Shown: in pieces, positions 18,638 through 27,647 of the stretch
Layout of the letters: each line of letters begins with the position of its first letter
Position numbering within the stretch: the stretch's first letter is position 1
Assembly (NCBI GenBank): GCA_024641735.1
Contig: JAHECN010000011.1
Span: 1 to 35,056 of the forward strand
Source: Gemmatimonadota bacterium
GTDB taxonomy: Bacteria; Gemmatimonadota; Gemmatimonadetes; Gemmatimonadales; GWC2-71-9
Length of the DNA: 35,056 nucleotides
Reading direction: 5' to 3'
Position numbers and translations under genes: made by a program
The notes under the pieces: generated by a model
What the model was told of the DNA's origin: nothing
The model's input: the letters and a program-made list of their open reading frames with translations, nothing else
Database searches by the model: none

Positions 18638-19541
18638 TCACCCGAGTGGTCACGCTCTCCGGTTGGTTGAGGAGGCACGCGAGCTCGTCGACGCTCGATT
18701 GGAGGCGTGGGCCCAGCGGATGTCGCACGAGGTCCCCGGACAACTCGGGGAAGCCTTGGCGTATGCCCTCCGGAGCCCCGGCAAGCGGGTGCGCCCCGCA
18801 CTCGTTCTTGCCGCAGTGCGAGCCGTCGGCGGCGATCCCCTGACCGCAGTGGATGTCGCCACCGCCGTTGAGATCGTCCATACCTACTCGCTCGTGCATG
18901 ACGATCTCCCGTGCATGGATGACGACAAGCTGCGGCGTGGGCGGCCGACCACCCACTGTGCCTTTGACGTCGCGACGGCGACCCGGGTCGGGTTTCTCCT
19001 CGTCCCCCTCGCCGCGGAAGTCCTCTCCAAGGCTGGCAATTCCCTGGGGCTCTCCGCCGAGGAACAGCAGAGTCTGGCAGTCGAGCTGCTCGAGGCGGGC
19101 GGGATCCGGGGCATGGTCGGCGGACAGTGGCTCGATCTGGAGGCGGAGGGGGCCCACCTCGATCTTCCGGGCTTGGTGGCCGTCCATCAAGGCAAGACCG
19201 GCGCACTGATCCGTGCCGCGGTCGTTATCGGAGGGATCGCCGCCCGCGCCACGCCGGAGCAGGTATTTGCCCTGCGGGCGTATGGCGAGGAAATTGGGCT
19301 GGCCTTCCAGGTGGCGGACGATGTCCTGGACGCAACGGCCACCTCGGAGACCCTGGGAAAGACCGCTGGGCGCGACGCGGCGCTCGCGAAATCCACCTAC
19401 GTCGGCCTCCTGGGAGTGGAGGGTGCGCGGGCAGAGGCGGCGCGCCACGAGCAGTTGGCGATCCGGGCACTCGAGGTGTCGGGTGTCCAGACTGAATCTT
19501 TGGCCGCCCTGGCGCGGTATATTGTGACAAGAGCCTCATGA
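18630..19541 (+). CDS. ispA: Polyprenyl synthetase (farnesyl/geranylgeranyl diphosphate synthase)
   Basis: HTYSLVHDDLPCMDDDKLRRGRPTTH and second aspartate motif FQVADDVLD; between xseB and dxs. Confidence 0.92.
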   Translation: MADHPSGHALRLVEEARELVDARLEAWAQRMSHEVPGQLGEALAYALRSPGKRVRPALVLAAVRAVGGDPLTAVDVATAVEIVHTYSLVHDDLPCMDDDKLRRGRPTTHCAFDVATATRVGFLLVPLAAEVLSKAGNSLGLSAEEQQSLAVELLEAGGIRGMVGGQWLDLEAEGAHLDLPGLVAVHQGKTGALIRAAVVIGGIAARATPEQVFALRAYGEEIGLAFQVADDVLDATATSETLGKTAGRDAALAKSTYVGLLGVEGARAEAARHEQLAIRALEVSGVQTESLAALARYIVTRAS

Positions 19542-21454
19542 CTACTCATTCTCCGGGAGCACACGTGTCCCTCCTGTCGCGCATCGAGGGCCCTGCCGAC
19601 CTGAAGCAGCTCTCCCGAGACCAGCTGCCGCAGCTGGCTCAGGAAATTCGTGACAGGCTGATCGAGCGCTGTTCGATCACGGGCGGCCATATCGGCGCGT
19701 CCCTAGGTGTGGTGGAGCTCACGATCGCCCTCCTCTACGAGTTCGATTCGCCCACGGACAAGGTCCTCTGGGATGTCGGACATCAGGCGTATGCGTGGAA
19801 GCTGCTGACGGGTCGCAACGTGGCGTTCCCGACCCTGCGGTCCGCTGGAGGGATTTCAGGCTTCCTGAAACGCGATGAGAGCGAGCACGACCAGTTCGGT
19901 GCCGGTCACGCCGGAACGGCAATGTCGGCTGCCCTCGGGATGGCGACCGCGCGCGACTTGAAGGGAGAGAAGAACAAGGTGATCGCGGTCGTCGGGGACG
20001 GCGCCCTCACCTGCGGCCTCTCCTATGAGGGGATGAATAACGCCGGGCATTCGGATCGTGACATCATCCTGATCGTGAATGACAACGGGATGAGCATCTC
20101 GCCCAATGTCGGGGGCATCTCGAAGATGCTCGGTGGTATTGTCGCGAATCCGCGCACCAACAAGCTGCGCGATCATATCAAGCGCGTGACCCACAAGCTC
20201 GGCCATGTCTTCGGCGACGGCGTCGTCGAGTTCGCCAAGAATGTCGAAGAGTCCGCCAAGAATCTCTTTTCGGAAGGCATGCTCTTCGAAGAGCTCGGGT
20301 TCCGGTACTTCGGCCCGATTGACGGACACGATCTCGAGAAGCTGACCGACACGCTGGCGTTTGTCCGAGACCTGGAAGGCCCCCGTGTGATCCACGTGAT
20401 CACCGAGAAGGGGAAGGGGTTCTCCTTCGCCGAGGCAAACCGCGAAAAGTGGCACGGGCTCGCGGCGTACGATCCCATCACCGGCGAAGCACGCAAGAAG
20501 GCGAGCGGTCCGCCGACTTGGACCCAGGTGTTCGGCGACACCCTTGTCGCGCTCGGCAACGAACACGAGGACCTCGTCGTGATCACCGCGGCCATGCCAA
20601 GTGGGACCGGGACCAACGTCTTTCAGAAGGCGCACCCGGACCGCTTCTTCGATGTCGGCATCGCGGAAGGCCACGCCGTCACTTTCGCCGGCGGCCTCGC
20701 GACGCAGGGGATCAAGCCGATCGTCGCGATCTACTCGACCTTCTTGCAGCGTGCATACGACAACATCATTCACGACATCGCGGTGCAGCATTTGCCGGTC
20801 GTGTTCGCGATGGATCGCGCCGGCTTGGTGGGCGAGGATGGCCAGACGCATATGGGCTTGTACGACATCGCCTACATGCTGGCGGTGCCGGGCATGACCG
20901 TGATGGCGCCGAAGGACGGCGACGAACTCGTTGGACTGTTGCGGACCGGCCTCGAGCACGACGGCCCCTCCTGTGTGCGGTACCCGCGTGACAAGGCACC
21001 GTCTGACCCCAACCCGGTCGGGTCGGTCCCGGCGGTACCGTATGGGACGTGGGAAGTGCTGACCCCTGGCCGCGATGTGGCCATTCTCGGGGTCGGCACC
21101 ATGGCACTCCCTGCGCAGGCCGCTGCCGAATTGCTGCATACCCAGGGCATCGAGGCGACGGCCATCAATGCGCGCTTCGTGAAGCCGATGGACGAGGCCA
21201 TGCTCGAGACCCTGACGCGCGACTGCCGGCTTCTGGTAACGGTGGAAGAGGGAACGGTCGTCAATGGCTTCGGGGCCTCCCTCGCCGAGCGGATGCAACG
21301 GACCAATCCGGAAGTTCGCGTGATCGCCATGGGAATCGCGGACGAATTGATTCTCCAGGCACCGCGTGCCGAACAGCTTGCCGCGTATGGGCTGACGGCC
21401 GATGGCATTGCCACGCGCGCCGCAGCAGTTTGGCGCACCCTCGCGGTCCGCTGA
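19538..21454 (+). CDS. dxs: 1-deoxy-D-xylulose-5-phosphate synthase
   Basis: CSITGGHIGASLGVVELTIAL, GHQAYAWKLLTGR, GDGALTCGLSYEGMNNAG, HDIAVQHLPVVFAMDRAGLVGEDGQTHMGLYD. Confidence 0.97.
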   Translation: MTTHSPGAHVSLLSRIEGPADLKQLSRDQLPQLAQEIRDRLIERCSITGGHIGASLGVVELTIALLYEFDSPTDKVLWDVGHQAYAWKLLTGRNVAFPTLRSAGGISGFLKRDESEHDQFGAGHAGTAMSAALGMATARDLKGEKNKVIAVVGDGALTCGLSYEGMNNAGHSDRDIILIVNDNGMSISPNVGGISKMLGGIVANPRTNKLRDHIKRVTHKLGHVFGDGVVEFAKNVEESAKNLFSEGMLFEELGFRYFGPIDGHDLEKLTDTLAFVRDLEGPRVIHVITEKGKGFSFAEANREKWHGLAAYDPITGEARKKASGPPTWTQVFGDTLVALGNEHEDLVVITAAMPSGTGTNVFQKAHPDRFFDVGIAEGHAVTFAGGLATQGIKPIVAIYSTFLQRAYDNIIHDIAVQHLPVVFAMDRAGLVGEDGQTHMGLYDIAYMLAVPGMTVMAPKDGDELVGLLRTGLEHDGPSCVRYPRDKAPSDPNPVGSVPAVPYGTWEVLTPGRDVAILGVGTMALPAQAAAELLHTQGIEATAINARFVKPMDEAMLETLTRDCRLLVTVEEGTVVNGFGASLAERMQRTNPEVRVIAMGIADELILQAPRAEQLAAYGLTADGIATRAAAVWRTLAVR

Positions 21455-22325
21455 GGCTCCCCTGCGGATCGGAATCGTCGGGAACACGCGCTACGCCGAC
21501 CTGCGAGGAGCCCTCGCAGAAACGGCTCGCTTGGCCGCCGCCCATGGCTGGAGCCTCGCCGGTGGCGAGGCGCTGGCCGAGCTCTCTCCCGTGCCATTGC
21601 TTCCCTTCGACCCGACACAGATCGACCTGCTCCTGACACTGGGTGGCGACGGCACGCTGTTGCGAGGCGCGCGTCAACTCAATCACCACGAAGTCCCGAT
21701 TCTTGGCGTCAATTTCGGACGGGTGGGATTCCTGACCGCGATTGCGCGTGATGGCGTCGCCGAGGCGCTGACTACCGTGGCCGCCGGAGGGCACCGACTC
21801 TCCCCGCGCTCCGTGCTGCTGGCCTCCGTGCGTGATCAGGCTGGCGTGCGCCTCAGCGAACGCTCGGCCCTCAACGACGTCGTCCTGCACAAGGGTGGCG
21901 TCGCCCGCGTCGTGCGGTTCCAAGTGATGGTCGATGGCGAGCCGATGGGGCCGGTCTCCGCCGATGGATTGGTCGTCGCATCGCCGACGGGATCGACGGC
22001 GTATTCGCTCTCTGCAGGCGGTCCCGTGGTCGTCCCCACGATAGACGCCATGGTGGTCACGCCGATCTGTCCGCACTCGCTGGGTATGCGACCGATCGTG
22101 ACGCGTGGCGACAGCGTGATTCGCGTGGAACCGCTCGAGCCGCGCGCCGCCGATCTGCTCGTCTCCTTCGATGGCCAGGACACTGCACCGCTTGGCGCAG
22201 GATGCGCCCTCGAAGTCCGACCCGCGCCGTGGCGCGTGATCCTCGTGCGCTTCGGTGAGCCCGCGTTCTTCCCGAGACTCCGCGAGAAATTGCACTGGGG
22301 CGACCTCTCCGATCGAGGAGTGTGA
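21402..22325 (+). CDS. nadK: NAD kinase
   Basis: LLLTLGGDGTLLRGARQ, GVNFGRVGFLTA, ADGLVVASPTGSTAYSLSAGGPVVVP. Start uncertain; the ORF start overlaps the dxs 3' end. Confidence 0.93.
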   Translation: MALPRAPQQFGAPSRSAEAPLRIGIVGNTRYADLRGALAETARLAAAHGWSLAGGEALAELSPVPLLPFDPTQIDLLLTLGGDGTLLRGARQLNHHEVPILGVNFGRVGFLTAIARDGVAEALTTVAAGGHRLSPRSVLLASVRDQAGVRLSERSALNDVVLHKGGVARVVRFQVMVDGEPMGPVSADGLVVASPTGSTAYSLSAGGPVVVPTIDAMVVTPICPHSLGMRPIVTRGDSVIRVEPLEPRAADLLVSFDGQDTAPLGAGCALEVRPAPWRVILVRFGEPAFFPRLREKLHWGDLSDRGV

Positions 22326-23986
22326 TGCTCAGCTCACTCCGCGTGCGAGACCTCACCACGATTGCCGACGTCACGCTCGAGCTCGCGGACGGGTTGAACA
22401 TCCTGACCGGTGAGACCGGCGCAGGGAAGTCGATGTTGGTCGACGCGCTCGCGCTCCTGCTCGGCGATCGTGCCGATCGAGCCGCTGTGCGACCCGGTGC
22501 CACGAAGGCCATTGTCGAGGGCGTAATCTCGCCGGTACCTCGCGCGACACGAGACGCGCTCGATGCCTCAGGCCTCGATGCCGAAGACCCATTGGTGATC
22601 CGACGCGAAGTCACCGCCGAAGGTCGGTCACGGGCATGGATCAACGGCTCTCCGACAACGGCCGGTGTCCTGGCAACAATCGGTGCGACACTCGTCGATC
22701 TCCACGGACAGCACCAGACGCTGCAGTTGTTGGAGGGTGGCGCCCAGCGGGACCTCCTCGACGCCTTCGGTGATACCGCTCCCGCCGCCAAGGCCGTCGC
22801 CGATGCCTGGCGCGATCTCGGCCTCCTCCGTGCGGAGCGCGATGCGTTGGCCGCGCGGCGTGACGCCGCCGAACGGCGCGCCGATTGGTTGCGCCATGTC
22901 GTGGATGAAGTGGATGGCGCCAAGGTGATCGCGGGAGAAGACGATCAGCTGGATGCGGAGGTCGTCCGGCTCTCGCATGCTGGCGTACTGGGCGAAGAAG
23001 CCCGCCGATTGGCGGAGGCGCTGGACGGGGACGAGGGCAGCGCGCGCCGAGCGCTCGGACAGGCAGAACGCGCCCTCAACGCGTTGGAGCGGCATGATCC
23101 CGCCCTCGGCGCGTGGCGCGAGTTGCTCGACGGCGCCTACGCACAGTTGGACGAATTGGCGCGGCTCGCGAGTCAGTACGCCGGGACACTCGCGGAGGAG
23201 CCGACGCGATTGGGTGAGCTGGAGTCACGCCGAGATCTGCTCTATACGCTCAAGCGAAAGCACGGCGGGACCCTCGACGCGGTGCTTGCCACTCGCGACG
23301 CGGCGCGCGCCGAACTCGACTTGATCGACTCCGCCGAATTTGATCTTCGGGCGTTGGAAGCACGTCTCGGTGCGGCCAACTCGGGGCTCGCGAGCCTCGC
23401 TGCGGCGCTCACCGCAGGGCGCGAGGTCGCGGGTACTCGGCTTGGCCGGGAGGTGACGCGGTTGCTCCCCGAATTGGGATTGGTCGGCGGCCGGTTCGAC
23501 GTAGAGCTTCAGCAGAATGCTGCGGTTGGCGAGCACGGAGCGGAGGAGATCGTCTTCCTCGTGCAGCTCAATGCGGGGATGGAGCCGCGACCGTTGGCGC
23601 GGGTTGCCTCTGGTGGCGAACTCTCACGATTGATGCTCGCGCTGAAGGTCGTGCTGGCGCGTGAGGATGCGGTGCCGACGCTGGTCTTCGACGAGATCGA
23701 TCAAGGGATTGGCGGTGAAGTGGGTGGACGCGTCGGTGCGGCACTGGCTCAGGTCGCGGCACAGCATCAAGTGTTGGTGATCACGCACCTTCCCCAGATT
23801 GCGGCGCAGGGCGATCGCCATCTCCGGATCGCCAAGGCCACGCGGGACGGTGTCGCAACCTCCGATGTGGAGCGCCTCCACGGTGAGGACCGTGTGTTGG
23901 AGTTAGCGCGCATGTTGGGTGGTGCGGGGGACGCGGCGATTGGACTCGCGCGTGCGCTGCTGGATGGCGGGGTCAGCGCCCGCTGA
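22325..23986 (+). CDS. recN: DNA repair protein RecN
   Basis: MLSSLRVRDLTTIADVTLELADGLNILTGETGAGKSMLVDAL...ASGGELSRLMLALKVVLAR...LVFDEIDQGIGGEVGGRVG; TGATG overlap with nadK. Confidence 0.95.
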   Translation: MLSSLRVRDLTTIADVTLELADGLNILTGETGAGKSMLVDALALLLGDRADRAAVRPGATKAIVEGVISPVPRATRDALDASGLDAEDPLVIRREVTAEGRSRAWINGSPTTAGVLATIGATLVDLHGQHQTLQLLEGGAQRDLLDAFGDTAPAAKAVADAWRDLGLLRAERDALAARRDAAERRADWLRHVVDEVDGAKVIAGEDDQLDAEVVRLSHAGVLGEEARRLAEALDGDEGSARRALGQAERALNALERHDPALGAWRELLDGAYAQLDELARLASQYAGTLAEEPTRLGELESRRDLLYTLKRKHGGTLDAVLATRDAARAELDLIDSAEFDLRALEARLGAANSGLASLAAALTAGREVAGTRLGREVTRLLPELGLVGGRFDVELQQNAAVGEHGAEEIVFLVQLNAGMEPRPLARVASGGELSRLMLALKVVLAREDAVPTLVFDEIDQGIGGEVGGRVGAALAQVAAQHQVLVITHLPQIAAQGDRHLRIAKATRDGVATSDVERLHGEDRVLELARMLGGAGDAAIGLARALLDGGVSAR

Positions 23987-25535
23987 CTGGCTTGTAGACC
24001 CGAAAGACAATCCGACTCGTCAACGGCAGCGCGACGACGCCGGAACTACTGGAGATGGTGCGTTCGATGGCGAACCCCGCCTCGACTGGCATCTTCAGGA
24101 TCCCTTCCCGATTCAGTCCGTCGTGAGCGTAGCTGAGTCCGATCCCAATGCGGGTCGCGTTTGCGCCAGTGCCAGCAACGAACGATTGCAGATCGATGCT
24201 CTCACCGGTGTTGAGGGGGTCTGCCAGCGTCAGTGCGTCGGTGCCCCGACGTTGGTGCTGCAGCATTCCGGTCAGCGCAAAGTGCGGCGCGATCCGCATG
24301 AACGGTTCCGCGGTGATGGTGATCAGGTCCCCAGGGTTTCGACTGAGCAGTGTGACGGAGCGTGCGGGCCGCAGCAGTTGGTCTCGGCTGCCGAGGCGTT
24401 CCAGTGCAGTGCCGGCGAGCTGTGTGGTCAACAGCGCACTCGCGCGGAGCCCGAACGACCCTCGCCCGAATTCCCCCGTCGCACCGAACTCAATATCGGG
24501 TTGGCCCTCGCCGCTCCCTTGGTCGAGCAGCAGGGTGGCTCGCGGGAGTTTGCCGGTGGAGAGCCGGGCACCGACATGCGCCCAGAGACCAAGCCACCGC
24601 GGATCGCCGACCGCACCCCGCCGTAACAACTCCGCGGTCATCCCGAGTTCGATGTCACCGAGCGAGACGAGTGGCAAGTCCTCAGGCGCCGTGAGATCAA
24701 AGCCTGTCGGCGCGCGGAGCAGCGCATCGAGCGCGCTCGATGACAGGGGGACTGCCGGGAGGGCAGGGCTCGCGTTGATGCGGGTGCCGTTGAGGTCGGT
24801 CCCCAAGATGCCGTCCAGCGCGGCGATCCGTTCGAGCAGGGCGGCGCCGTCGGTGCTGGCGAGTGTTGGCAACACCGCGCTGCTGCGCACCGGATCCGCG
24901 AGCAGTGCAAACAGTCCGTTCCGGAGCGCGGTGCCCTCGGCGAGCGTCTGGTCGGCAAGCGCACGGGCAGTGGGCGTCGTGAATGCGCCGTCGGTGATCC
25001 GGCTGTTCAGGCTCGTCAGGGCTGCATCGAAGGAGGTGAAGAACGCGGTGGTCTGGTCTCTGCCGCCGGCGGTTCCCAACGACTGATCGGCGGGATTGAT
25101 GCCGACATTTGCCCCAGTACCGGAGGTGGTGAGGCGGAGCTGGGTGCGGGTAGAAACGAACGGAATCCGTGCGGACAGGGTCACGCGGCGAGAAATGCCC
25201 AACCCGAGCCCGATACTTGCGACTCCTCGCTGCTGCTCGGCCTCGGCCTGGATTCCCCCGAGGGAATATCCGGACACGGGGCGGCCGAGGAGGGAGCCCA
25301 TCCCGGCCTCCAGCGCGCTGACGAGCGGGGTGGCGGTGGCATCCAGCGTCGCCGTGCTGAGGCGTTCCCCGAGCCGCATGCGTGCACCATCGACGCGGAG
25401 CATATCGGTCGGATGGAATGCCCCGCCGAGTTCAATACGGAGGGTGCCGCTGGGGGCGGTCAGCAGCGGGAGCTGGGCTGACACCACTCCAACCGGGGCG
25501 AGGATCAGCAGGGCAGGGACGAGGCGAGCGATCAT
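23973..25535 (-). CDS. Exported protein, probably outer-membrane beta-barrel-like, hypothetical
   Basis: Signal peptide MIARLVPALLILAPVGVVSAQ and alternating amphipathic segments (VASIGLGLGISRRVTLSARIPFV, FGLRASALLTTQLAG). Confidence 0.6.
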   Translation of the reverse strand: MIARLVPALLILAPVGVVSAQLPLLTAPSGTLRIELGGAFHPTDMLRVDGARMRLGERLSTATLDATATPLVSALEAGMGSLLGRPVSGYSLGGIQAEAEQQRGVASIGLGLGISRRVTLSARIPFVSTRTQLRLTTSGTGANVGINPADQSLGTAGGRDQTTAFFTSFDAALTSLNSRITDGAFTTPTARALADQTLAEGTALRNGLFALLADPVRSSAVLPTLASTDGAALLERIAALDGILGTDLNGTRINASPALPAVPLSSSALDALLRAPTGFDLTAPEDLPLVSLGDIELGMTAELLRRGAVGDPRWLGLWAHVGARLSTGKLPRATLLLDQGSGEGQPDIEFGATGEFGRGSFGLRASALLTTQLAGTALERLGSRDQLLRPARSVTLLSRNPGDLITITAEPFMRIAPHFALTGMLQHQRRGTDALTLADPLNTGESIDLQSFVAGTGANATRIGIGLSYAHDGLNREGILKMPVEAGFAIERTISSSSGVVALPLTSRIVFRVYKPVSGR

Positions 25536-25595
25536 GGCCGTTCAAGATAGCGCACTCGGCAGGGGCGGGTGACCTGCCCATATTGAAGTCAGCTG

Positions 25596-25678
25596 GCTCG
25601 GGTGGCGAAATGGCAGACGCAGGGGACTTAAAATCCCCAGGGGGCAACCCCGTCCGGGTTCGAGTCCCGGCCCGAGTA
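25596..25678 (+). tRNA. tRNA-Leu(UAA)
   Basis: Acceptor GCTCGGG/CCCGAGT (G1-U72), anticodon stem-loop GGGGA-CTTAAAA-TCCCC, variable arm AGGGGGCAACCCCGT, T arm CCGGGTTCGAGTCCCGG; CCA not encoded. Confidence 0.95.
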
Positions 25679-25700
25679 TCGGCCCTACCACGGAGACGCG

Positions 25701-26141
25701 ATGCGACAGAGGACGCAGGGGTTCACGATCATCGAGCTGCTGGTGGTCATGGTCATCATCGGCATCCTCGCGCTACTGGCGATTCCACGACTGAGTCAGA
25801 CGCGTGGACGTGCCCTGCGTGCTTCAATGATCAGTGACCTCAAGAATGTGGTGACGAGTCAAGAAGGATTCTATTCGGTCACGAACGACTTTGCGGGGGG
25901 CTTCGCCAGTGGCCCGGAAATCCAGGCGACCGGAGGAGCTGGTCGACTCGCCTTTACCCCGAGTCCGGGAAATGTGCTCGTCATTACCTATCACTCCAGC
26001 ACCGGTCCGGGGTGGTCTGCGGTGGTGACCAATCCCCTCGTGACGCAGTCCGGTGCGTCGACTTGTGGAGTGTTCGTTGGGAGCCCTGGATACTCACCTG
26101 ACGTGAAGGTCACCAATCCGGGCACACCCACCTGCTATTGA
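25701..26141 (+). CDS. Type IV pilin/pseudopilin (class III signal peptide)
   Basis: MRQRTQG^FTIIELLVVMVIIGILALLAIP prepilin cleavage motif; two C-terminal Cys. Confidence 0.92.
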   Translation: MRQRTQGFTIIELLVVMVIIGILALLAIPRLSQTRGRALRASMISDLKNVVTSQEGFYSVTNDFAGGFASGPEIQATGGAGRLAFTPSPGNVLVITYHSSTGPGWSAVVTNPLVTQSGASTCGVFVGSPGYSPDVKVTNPGTPTCY

Positions 26142-26187
26142 TCAAGGGGGATTGTCCCATGCTCGTCGCGGGGTGACTATGTAGGCC

Positions 26188-26616
26188 ATGGGCATTTCTT
26201 CTCCCACCGCCGCTCGACCCTGGACCTTCCGCCTGCGGGTGCTCACGATCGCCGGCCTGCTGAGCGTGGTCGGCCTCATCGGGAGCGCTGCGTTAGCACG
26301 GCGTGCGGACACGGATGCTCGCGCAACGCTGAAGTCCGACTTGCAACGATTTGACGCGGCGCAGCGCGCCTGGCAGGCCCGGTATGGTGACTTCGCCCAG
26401 TCCTTCGACGCGAAAGGGTCGCCGACAGCGATCGCCTTCACACCATCTCCTGGGGTCACCTTCAAGTTCGAGAGTTTCTCCCCGCAGGCCTGGTCCGCGA
26501 CGGTCACCGGCGGCAGCGACATGGTGGCGCCTCGGATGTGCGGGATCTTTCGTGGTGAGGGCCCCATCGCCCCGCATCGTGCCCTGATCACCGAGGGCGC
26601 CATCGCTTGCTGGTAA
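26188..26616 (+). CDS. Pilin-like paralogue without canonical prepilin motif
   Basis: Single N-terminal hydrophobic helix; C-terminal AFTPSPG...WSATVT...CGIFRG...ACW parallels AFTPSPG...WSAVVT...CGVFVG...TCY of the upstream pilin. Confidence 0.75.
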   Translation: MGISSPTAARPWTFRLRVLTIAGLLSVVGLIGSAALARRADTDARATLKSDLQRFDAAQRAWQARYGDFAQSFDAKGSPTAIAFTPSPGVTFKFESFSPQAWSATVTGGSDMVAPRMCGIFRGEGPIAPHRALITEGAIACW

Positions 26617-26623
26617 GGAGCGG

Positions 26624-27280
26624 TTACTTCCCGCGGAGTTGATCGCGGCTCGCGCCCAGAAAGCTGTCCGCTGCCATGCTGCTCGCGAGTTCGAGCTCGA
26701 GTGGGCCATCGCGCCCCTCAAGGCGGTATTGCGTCCTCAGTTCCACGACAAGCGCCAAGGAAGTGTCCGCCACGCCGGCCTCGGCCAGGAAGGAGGGCAT
26801 CCGACCACGGCTCCGCAGAAACTCCTGCACACGGCCATCCGCCAACCACAGCCCATAGCGAAGCGACGCTTCGGCGTTCTCCGGTTTCGGTGACCAGGGG
26901 TGATCCACGGGTCCCTGCACGATGGCGGGACGAATGAGCAGCAGCGCCGCGACGACGAGCCACACTGACAAGGCACCCGCAAGGAGAGGGGAGGAGGCAC
27001 GGCGCGGGGCGGCAGGGAGCGCGACCCGCTCTGCCGCGCGCCGTCCAGCTTCCGCGATGACCTGATCCTGCGCCGCGGCCAGGGACGGTGACGCGAAATG
27101 CTTTTCGATGTCGATTTCGTAAACCGGCACCGCCAAACTTTCTGGGGGAGGCACGAACGCTGTGGTTGGCTCTGGCTGCTTCGCAATCAGGGGTGATGCG
27201 TCGGTCGGTGTCGGCGGAGCGGGTGGGGCGGGGACCTGTGGCGCAGCGGCCTTCTTCGACCTCGTGCGCTTTTTAGCCAT
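26624..27280 (-). CDS. Single-pass membrane protein, hypothetical
   Basis: Basic, Pro-rich N-terminus MAKKRTRSKKAAAPQVPAPPAPPTP; TM SSPLLAGALSVWLVVAALLLIRPAIV; C-terminal domain. Overlaps the stop of the receiver gene. Confidence 0.7.
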   Translation of the reverse strand: MAKKRTRSKKAAAPQVPAPPAPPTPTDASPLIAKQPEPTTAFVPPPESLAVPVYEIDIEKHFASPSLAAAQDQVIAEAGRRAAERVALPAAPRRASSPLLAGALSVWLVVAALLLIRPAIVQGPVDHPWSPKPENAEASLRYGLWLADGRVQEFLRSRGRMPSFLAEAGVADTSLALVVELRTQYRLEGRDGPLELELASSMAADSFLGASRDQLRGK

Positions 27281-27647
27281 TCTGTGGCGCCTCGCCCGCC
27301 AGGGCGCGGGCGACCTGCTCGGGAAAGTTCCGGATGTCGATCGGCTTGGTGATGTAGCCGTCGAAGCCCGCCTCCATGGCACGCTCGCGGTCACCCTGCA
27401 TCGCATGCGCCGTCAGTGCCACGACGTGCAGGTCCCGGTATTCCGAGGCACGGATTTCGGCGAGCAACTCAAATCCATCCTTGCCCGGCATTTGGATGTC
27501 CATGAGCACCAGATCAGGGAGCTTTGCTGCCAGTGTCTCGAACAGTTCTTCACCACCCGGGATTCCCACGACCTCATGCCCCTTCATCGTGAGCAAGGTG
27601 CGAAACAGCTTCATGTTGTCTGGGCTGTCTTCGACAATCAGAATCAT
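27273..27647 (-). CDS. Stand-alone CheY/DivK-like receiver domain protein
   Basis: MILIVEDSPDN...LPDLVLMDIQMPGKDGFELL...VVALTAHAM...GFDGYITKPID: acidic pair, phospho-Asp, Thr and Lys all present. Confidence 0.92.
   Translation of the reverse strand: MILIVEDSPDNMKLFRTLLTMKGHEVVGIPGGEELFETLAAKLPDLVLMDIQMPGKDGFELLAEIRASEYRDLHVVALTAHAMQGDRERAMEAGFDGYITKPIDIRNFPEQVARALAGEAPQNG

Noticed and set aside
19856-21487. 543-aa minus-strand ORF opposite dxs
   Set aside because: Antisense shadow of dxs; no family motifs.
25596-25678. tRNA gene as an integration site for a mobile element
   Set aside because: No integrase, direct repeat of the tRNA 3' end or phage-like genes found downstream in the window.
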